The notes under the pieces were generated by a model. That model was not told where the DNA came from and searched no databases. It saw only the letters and a program-made list of their open reading frames with translations. From Streptococcus canis (lineage in GTDB: Bacteria; Bacillota; Bacilli; Lactobacillales; Streptococcaceae), in contig NZ_LR134293.1 in NCBI RefSeq assembly GCF_900636575.1, positions 1,799,501-1,863,500 of the forward strand: DNA of 64,000 bases, read 5' to 3'. Made by a program: the position numbers and the translations under genes. Positions 59,158-64,000 of this stretch are shown here, one piece after another (within the stretch, counting starts at the first letter, position 1; the number at the start of each line of letters is the position of its first letter).

Positions 59158-60302
59158 CTTAAAAATAAGGCCTCGTACTCCCCTACAATTTTTTCCCAAG
59201 TGTAATGTTCTTGAATAATAGCTTTGGCTTCTTTGCCCAGACGAGCGCTATCAAAACCTGCATCAACTTGGTTAATCAGCTCTGCTAATTGCCCTTTTTG
59301 CTTGGTCCAATACAGCGCAGCATCTCGTGCTACTGATTTGTTGAAGTCAACATCTAAGACCAAATTAAGATTAGTATGGGCTAGTGCTTCTAGGAGGCCT
59401 GGATTAGTCCCTCCTACCTCATGACCATGAATATAGGCATAAGCCTGTTCTCGAATGTAGGCTAACAGTTCTTTGTCATAAAGGGTACCAACAAATTTAA
59501 TGCGTGGGTCCTTATCACAACCCGTCTCAGCAAGTAATTGCTTAAAGTAAGCATTGCCTTCATGATTACAAATAATCACTAAATCACGCTTAGTTGAGGA
59601 AGCCATAAATTCTTTAATGGCGGTTTCGTAATTATTTTCAGGAACAAAGCGTCCTAAAATGAGATAGTAATGCTTTTCACTAATATCAAAGGGGTGAAAA
59701 TAAGCTCTGACCTTGCTATCTGTTGATGCCAGACGTGAAGGTTGTGTTTCCGTTCCATAGGCAATAAAACACGTTTTAGACCAAGGATATGCTGCTTTAA
59801 AGTAACGGTCAATGCCAATATTGTCCGAAATAACCAAATCAGCCTGTTTAGACATTTGCTTTTCGGAAAACTTCAGGTAGGCCTGTACTGGTTTTGACCA
59901 TTTAGACCGCTTCCACTCTAACCCATCTGGATTGATAAAAAAGCGTCCGCCTCGATTGTGAATCTGCTTCACAAATGGTGCCATAAAAGCACCTATGGTA
60001 TTGCCCAACACATAAAAAATAGGGTTCTGAATCTGATGTTGGTCACTGTAAGATAGTGCATAGGTAATTGCCATCATATCGTAAGCGATGACTCTAGCAG
60101 GTCCAAGCTTAGGTGGGTTAAGGTAAAAGCAGTCAGCCCCTTTGTAGTCAAAATGGACTTTATGCTTGGTATCACTCAAACAAGCTACATGGTACCGAAT
60201 GTTTTTATCTTTCTGATGACTGATCAGCTCTTCCACAAAGGTCTCAAAGCCACCGTATTTCGCTGGTAACCCTCTGCTACCAATGATAAAAACATCCTGC
60301 AT
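59154..60302 (-). CDS. gacB: Rhamnosyltransferase GacB (RgpA-like, GT4)
   Basis: 382 residues, starting QDVFIIGSRGLPAKYGGFETFVEEL, the DUF1972 plus GT4 arrangement of GacB/RgpA. The C-terminal HGHEVGGTNPGLLEALAHTN carries the E-x7-E-like donor site. In group A streptococcus it is the essential first rhamnosyltransferase, adding rhamnose to lipid-linked GlcNAc. It has its own extended -10 promoter and lies after a terminator that ends gacA. Confidence 0.94.
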   Translation of the reverse strand: MQDVFIIGSRGLPAKYGGFETFVEELISHQKDKNIRYHVACLSDTKHKVHFDYKGADCFYLNPPKLGPARVIAYDMMAITYALSYSDQHQIQNPIFYVLGNTIGAFMAPFVKQIHNRGGRFFINPDGLEWKRSKWSKPVQAYLKFSEKQMSKQADLVISDNIGIDRYFKAAYPWSKTCFIAYGTETQPSRLASTDSKVRAYFHPFDISEKHYYLILGRFVPENNYETAIKEFMASSTKRDLVIICNHEGNAYFKQLLAETGCDKDPRIKFVGTLYDKELLAYIREQAYAYIHGHEVGGTNPGLLEALAHTNLNLVLDVDFNKSVARDAALYWTKQKGQLAELINQVDAGFDSARLGKEAKAIIQEHYTWEKIVGEYEALFLR

Positions 60303-60337
60303 TGCATACTACCCCACTTTAAAATATAATCAGTGAC

Positions 60338-60346
60338 ATTATACCA
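60338..60346 (-). promoter_or_regulatory. Extended -10 promoter of the gacB operon
   Basis: Minus strand TGGTATAAT (-10 hexamer 60338-60343), 35 bases before the gacB ATG. No strong -35. It allows the long polysaccharide operon to be expressed apart from gacA. Confidence 0.6.
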
Positions 60347-60378
60347 CAATTAGAAGGCTAATGCGACCTTAAACCCAT

Positions 60379-60409
60379 GAAAAAGAGTTGGCTTTCTATG
60401 GCCAACTCT
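60379..60409 (-). terminator. Terminator of gacA
   Basis: AGAGTTGGC and GCCAACTCT (60384-60392 and 60401-60409), a perfect 9-base stem with an 8-base loop, then TTTT on the minus strand; 11 bases after the gacA stop. Confidence 0.8.
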
Positions 60410-60420
60410 CTTTAGAATGC

Positions 60421-61275
60421 TTACTTTTTCAGTTCCTGTTGGTAGAATTCCTTCAAGGCTTCTTGCCATGTTGGAATCACAAACCCTGTTGCCTTTGCCT
60501 TGTCAAGATTCATGGTTGAATTTAAAGGTCGTTTGGCTTTTGCTGGGAAAGCTGATGAATCAACCGGCACCACTTCAACAGCCTTACCTTTTAAGATTTC
60601 TTTGGCAAAATCATACCAAGTAGTGTCTTCCTTAGCATCATTTGACAAGTGATAATAACCAAAGGCTTTTTGATTTTCTGCCAAATAACACATAAATTCT
60701 GCCAAGGTTCTTGTCCACGTTGGTCGACCATGTTGGTCATTGACAACAGTCAAACGGGAATGTTTTTCTGCTAATTGTTGCATGGTAAAGACAAAGTTTT
60801 TACCATAATTTCCAAATACCCAGGCAGTACGGATAATATAAAATTGCTCTGCGTATTGTTCAACGGCTAGTTCTCCTAAACGTTTTGTGCGGCCATATTC
60901 TGTCTTAGGATCTGGACGATCTGTTTCTAACCATTCTTGACCGACTGGTTTATTGCCATCAAACACGTAATCTGTCGAAATATAAACAAGGGTAGCCCCA
61001 TATTTTCCACAAGCTTTGGCAATATTTTCTGAGCCTGTTACATTAATAGCCTCATTTAAAGCTTTTCCTTCGTCTTCTGCCGCATCAACTGCCGTATAAG
61101 CAGCACAATGATAAACCAATGTTGGCTTGACCTGTGCAAAAACAGCTTCGACTTTATCTGCGTTTGTGATGTCCATTTCTGCGACATCAACAGCCACATA
61201 ATCAACATCTCGTTCGTCTAATAGATAACGAAGTTCTGTCCCTAATTGACCGTTACTTCCTGTAATTAAAATCAT
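60421..61275 (-). CDS. gacA: dTDP-4-dehydrorhamnose reductase (GacA/RmlD)
   Basis: Last step of dTDP-L-rhamnose synthesis, using NADPH. It is 284 aa, with the N-terminal motif ITGSNGQLGTEL, VYISTDYVFDG, the catalytic PKTEYGRTKRLGE (Tyr-x3-Lys) and FIIRTAWVFGNYGKNFV. In group A streptococcus GacA is essential because the rhamnose polysaccharide is. It heads the locus, but a terminator separates it from gacB. The ribosome site is AAAAGGAGAA. Confidence 0.95.
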   Translation of the reverse strand: MILITGSNGQLGTELRYLLDERDVDYVAVDVAEMDITNADKVEAVFAQVKPTLVYHCAAYTAVDAAEDEGKALNEAINVTGSENIAKACGKYGATLVYISTDYVFDGNKPVGQEWLETDRPDPKTEYGRTKRLGELAVEQYAEQFYIIRTAWVFGNYGKNFVFTMQQLAEKHSRLTVVNDQHGRPTWTRTLAEFMCYLAENQKAFGYYHLSNDAKEDTTWYDFAKEILKGKAVEVVPVDSSAFPAKAKRPLNSTMNLDKAKATGFVIPTWQEALKEFYQQELKK

Positions 61276-61376
61276 CGGTTCTCCTTTTTGCCGTAGGCAG
61301 AGTACTTGTCTCAGTGCCTTAGTGTTCTCTAATATTAACCAAAGGCTTTCGCCTGTATTTCCTTTTATTTTACATC

Positions 61377-61400
61377 AAAAAAGGGAATATTTCATCCCTT
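61377..61400 (-). terminator. Terminator of the DUF59 gene
   Basis: AAGGGA/TCCCTT stem with a 7-9 base loop followed by a six-base T-run on the minus strand, 12 bases after the stop. Confidence 0.75.
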
Positions 61401-61412
61401 GACTATCATTTA

Positions 61413-61751
61413 TTAGCGAATGCCCAATGCAATCCTAGCATAGCGGCTCATTTTATCAACCGTCCAAGCAGGGTACCAGACTAATTTGACCTCAGTCTTA
61501 GTGACTTCTGGCACATCTTGCATGGCATCATGGATATGATCTGTCAACAAGTCTGCCAAAGGACAGCCCATTGTCGTGAGTGTCATGTCGATTTCTGTGT
61601 GACCGTTATCGTCAAAGCGGATTTCATAAATCAAGCCTAAGTTAACAATATCAATGCCTAACTCCGGGTCAATAACCGTTTCCAAAGCTTCAAGAATTCT
61701 ATCCTTAATGGCTGCAACTTGTTCTTCGGTGTATTTTGGTGTATCAGTCAT
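61413..61751 (-). CDS. MIP18-family (DUF59, SufT/PaaD-like) protein
   Basis: 112 residues from the ATG at 61751 (MTDTPKYTEEQVAAIK, AAAGGGAAG ribosome site). It has the DUF59 core: ETVIDPELGIDIVNLGLIYEI, DMTLTTMGCPLADLL and the VWYPAWTVDKMS segment. The single conserved cysteine in TMGCP is present. Relatives (SufT, PaaD, MIP18) help mature Fe-S proteins; that role is likely but not shown here. It is transcribed alone between rpoD and gacA. Confidence 0.88.
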   Translation of the reverse strand: MTDTPKYTEEQVAAIKDRILEALETVIDPELGIDIVNLGLIYEIRFDDNGHTEIDMTLTTMGCPLADLLTDHIHDAMQDVPEVTKTEVKLVWYPAWTVDKMSRYARIALGIR

Positions 61752-61984
61752 GACTTCCCTTTCATTTTTTGAATATTTCATAGATAGGCAAAAAGGCCAC
61801 TAAGGTTTTGCCAAATTAGAAGAATTGCCATCTGGGCTCGTTTCCGTTATCAATTCCGACCTTAAAAACGCCCACCGGTTTTCAGGCTCAGCTTTTGTTT
61901 TAAGCTCGACCTTAACATTCGGTCTACTTTCTAATTTTTAGGTGTACTGCTATAAGCGCCACTTTGGATTTTCGTTCCTTTCTT

Positions 61985-62032
61985 ATTTCAAGGGAAGGGA
62001 ACGACCTAAAATCGTCCAGTGGACGATTTTAG
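61985..62032 (-). other. Tandem hairpins at the 3' end of rpoD without a T-tract
   Basis: A perfect 13-base inverted repeat (62006-62018 and 62020-62032, one-base centre) includes the rpoD stop codon. Directly downstream is a second imperfect repeat, CGTTCC...GGAACG. No run of T follows either, so they may be a processing or stability structure, or a weak terminator. Confidence 0.5.
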
Positions 62033-63138
62033 TCCTCCATAAAATCTCTTAATTGCTTACTGCGGCTTGGGTGGCGAAGTTTGCGAAGTGCCTTAGCTTC
62101 AATTTGACGGATACGTTCACGGGTGACGTTAAAGACTTTGCCCACATCTTCAAGGGTACGCATTTTACCATCGTCAAGTCCAAAACGTAGGCGGAGAACA
62201 TTTTCCTCACGGTCTGTTAATGTGTCCAAGACCTCATCCAACTGTTCACGAAGAACCACGCGTGTTGTGTAGTCAACTGGATTTTCAATGACTTCATCTT
62301 CGATAAAATCACCCAAGTGGCTATCATCTTCTTCACCAATTGGGGTTTCTAGAGAGACTGGCTCTTGAGCAATTTTCAAAATTTCACGAACCTTATCAGG
62401 TGTCATTTCCATGCGTTCTGCAATTTGTTCTGGTGTTGGATCTTGTCCTAATTCCTGCAATAAATTACGTTGCTCACGAACCAATTTGTTAATGGTTTCT
62501 ACCATGTGAACTGGGATACGAATGGTACGTGCTTGGTCAGCAATAGCACGAGTAATAGCCTGGCGAATCCACCATGTAGCGTAGGTTGAAAACTTAAACC
62601 CTTTGGAATAGTCAAATTTATCAACAGCTTTCATCAACCCCATATTGCCTTCTTGAATCAAATCCAAGAATTGCATGCCGCGACCGACATAACGTTTAGC
62701 AATAGAGACTACCAGACGCAAGTTGGCTTCTGCTAAACGTTGTTTAGCTTCTAGATCACCTTCTGCTACAGCAACCGCCAATACCTTTTCTTCTTCACTT
62801 GTCAGAAGTGGTACGACACCGATTTCTTTGAGGTACATACGGACAGGGTCATTTACCTTAGCAGAATTGCTTCCAATTAATTCCTCATCAGTGAGCTCTT
62901 CGGGTTTAGGTTCTTCAACCACGTATTTTGATGAGGGGTTGCCCTCCTTATCTGTAATGGAAATGCCACCATCTGTTAGCCGCTCAAGTAGGTCGTCGAT
63001 TTGATCAGCGTCCAAGGCAAATGGAATGACGAGTGTTTCAGTCACGTCATCATCAATCGCTGTTCCTTCTTTTTTATGATGACGAATAAACTCCGCAACT
63101 TGAACATTAAAAGTTGTAATTTCTTTTTCTTTTGTCAT
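62029..63138 (-). CDS. rpoD: Primary RNA polymerase sigma factor (SigA/RpoD)
   Basis: 369 residues, housekeeping sigma-70. Region 1.1 is short; region 2 has the -10-binding [20 protein letters not shown]; region 3 is [17 protein letters not shown]; region 4 has the -35-binding helix-turn-helix [20 protein letters not shown] and the terminal [14 protein letters not shown]. It lies 8 bases after dnaG in the conserved dnaG-rpoD pair. Confidence 0.97.
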   Translation of the reverse strand: MTKEKEITTFNVQVAEFIRHHKKEGTAIDDDVTETLVIPFALDADQIDDLLERLTDGGISITDKEGNPSSKYVVEEPKPEELTDEELIGSNSAKVNDPVRMYLKEIGVVPLLTSEEEKVLAVAVAEGDLEAKQRLAEANLRLVVSIAKRYVGRGMQFLDLIQEGNMGLMKAVDKFDYSKGFKFSTYATWWIRQAITRAIADQARTIRIPVHMVETINKLVREQRNLLQELGQDPTPEQIAERMEMTPDKVREILKIAQEPVSLETPIGEEDDSHLGDFIEDEVIENPVDYTTRVVLREQLDEVLDTLTDREENVLRLRFGLDDGKMRTLEDVGKVFNVTRERIRQIEAKALRKLRHPSRSKQLRDFMED

Positions 63139-63146
63139 ATTTTCCT

Positions 63147-64000
63147 CTATTCCATTTTTCGTTTTTGAGCAATTAAATTTTCCAACACTTCAAGAGCTAG
63201 TTGGTGGTCACCTTTATTGCTAGATTCTCTAACTTGCTTACCTTGTTTGTAGAGGTCGCGCTCTGCTAAAAGCTTGGCACGTTTGGCTAGAATATCATCA
63301 ATCTCATCAGGAGCCACTTCTCTGGGAAGGTTTTCTTCTAAAACACTGTAGTAAGCCCGATTGACTTCCTCTGACATTTCTGACAAGTCATAGGAAGTGA
63401 TTTGTCCTTGTTGCTTCAACTGTTGATAAAGCACTTCAAGGGCAGGGGTATCAAAATAAAAATCAGCTCGATGGCGAAATTCAGTCAGCAAATAGCTATG
63501 ATGTAACAGTCGATGCATAAGATGACTTTCTGCCTTGGTGATAGCTGTCAAACTTTTTGCCACTGGCAAAGTAACCAGCCTGCTGACAGGTTGAACCTGC
63601 TTCTCTTGGCGCCTTTGTCTATCCTGAACCCTTAAGGCATTGACCGATTGTTCTACTTGGAAATAATCAAAATCCGGTAACAAATCTGCTACTCTGTTAA
63701 TGTAAGAATTTTGGGCTGTGATAGACGGTGACTGAGCAATCAATGGCGCTATTTTTTCCACATAAGCAATTTGCGATTGCAAATTATCCATATTGTCAGG
63801 TTTGAGATAATCAATAAAAAATTCGACACTACTGATGCGTGACTGCTTAAGCAAATCTGCAAATACTTCTGGGGAATGCCGCTGTACAAATTCATCAGGG
63901 TCCATTTTATTGGGGATTCTGACAATTTCTACCACAAAATCTTTAAGCAATTCTAGTGATTTAGCAATGGCATTTTGACCAGCGTCATCACCATCATAGG
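63147..64000 (-). CDS. dnaG: DNA primase, C-terminal part
   Basis: The frame is open to the window edge and starts inside the TOPRIM catalytic domain with [18 protein letters not shown] (the DxD metal motif), continuing [20 protein letters not shown]. The remaining ~280 residues hold the end of the TOPRIM core and the C-terminal helicase-binding domain. Primase makes RNA primers at the replication fork. The N-terminal zinc and core domains lie outside the window. An internal methionine at 63950 is not the start. Confidence 0.95.
   Translation of the reverse strand, partial: YDGDDAGQNAIAKSLELLKDFVVEIVRIPNKMDPDEFVQRHSPEVFADLLKQSRISSVEFFIDYLKPDNMDNLQSQIAYVEKIAPLIAQSPSITAQNSYINRVADLLPDFDYFQVEQSVNALRVQDRQRRQEKQVQPVSRLVTLPVAKSLTAITKAESHLMHRLLHHSYLLTEFRHRADFYFDTPALEVLYQQLKQQGQITSYDLSEMSEEVNRAYYSVLEENLPREVAPDEIDDILAKRAKLLAERDLYKQGKQVRESSNKGDHQLALEVLENLIAQKRKME

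Overview
The window is a low-GC Gram-positive chromosome segment from a pyogenic (beta-haemolytic group) Streptococcus. The evidence is the gene order, which is the Streptococcus pyogenes core order as I recall it (dnaG-rpoD, rhamnose-polysaccharide locus, amidase, pepT, ferredoxin, cmk, infC-rpmI-rplT, ltaS, aroD-aroC, gor, folC, iscS-thiI, rplU-prp-rpmA, lspA-rluD, pyrR-uraA-pyrB-carA-carB, rpsP, rimM-trmD, fruR-fruK). The carbohydrate locus differs from the group A one: it has a UDP-hexose 4-epimerase (galE), extra glycosyltransferases, and no single long RgpF/GacG-type enzyme. That points to a group C or group G species such as Streptococcus dysgalactiae or a close relative. The species and serogroup are inferences; no database search was possible. 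Almost all genes lie on the minus strand.

Layout. Positions 1-4.3 kb: start of fruK, its regulator fruR, panE, a PTS-IIC-like membrane protein and a ferredoxin-NADP reductase. 4.2-6.8 kb: trmD, rimM, an 800-base gene-free stretch, khpA and rpsP. 6.9-12.6 kb: a membrane glycerophosphodiesterase, a TVP38/DedA-like protein and a MacAB-like efflux operon. 12.8-20.4 kb: the pyr operon behind a PyrR attenuator. 20.5-26.2 kb: a second TVP38-like protein, rluD, lspA, an MtaR-like LysR regulator, rpmA-prp-rplU and a CapA-like protein. 26.4-35.9 kb: thiI-iscS, a small membrane protein, folC, gor, a YlbF-family protein, aroC, aroD and a PUA-domain methyltransferase. 36.0-43.0 kb: ltaS, the rplT-rpmI-infC operon with an L20-type leader, cmk, a LysM protein, ferredoxin, ebsA and pepT. 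43.1-44.2 kb: a decayed amidase pseudogene. 44.3-61.3 kb: the cell-wall rhamnose polysaccharide locus. 61.4-64.0 kb: a DUF59 protein, rpoD and the 3' part of dnaG.

The polysaccharide locus can be read as a pathway. GacA finishes dTDP-rhamnose. GacB and GacC and the following glycosyltransferases build the rhamnan on a lipid carrier, and the GacDE ABC transporter exports it. GacI with GacJ loads a sugar onto undecaprenyl phosphate. An extra GT2 enzyme, GalE, a Wzx-type flippase and a GT-C-like (DUF2142) protein probably make, flip and attach a GalNAc/Gal-containing side chain. GacH probably adds glycerol phosphate.

The most unusual small-scale signals are two candidate leaderless mRNAs (ferredoxin, and the PUA-domain methyltransferase), an apparent AUC start codon for fruR with a similar non-AUG start for infC, a promoter -35 box built into a terminator stem ahead of rpsP, a CRP-like palindrome in front of the PTS-IIC-like/panE operon, and an odd carA-carB spacer holding a perfect inverted repeat and very short ORFs. 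I saw no CRISPR array, tRNA, rRNA, intact insertion sequence or prophage.
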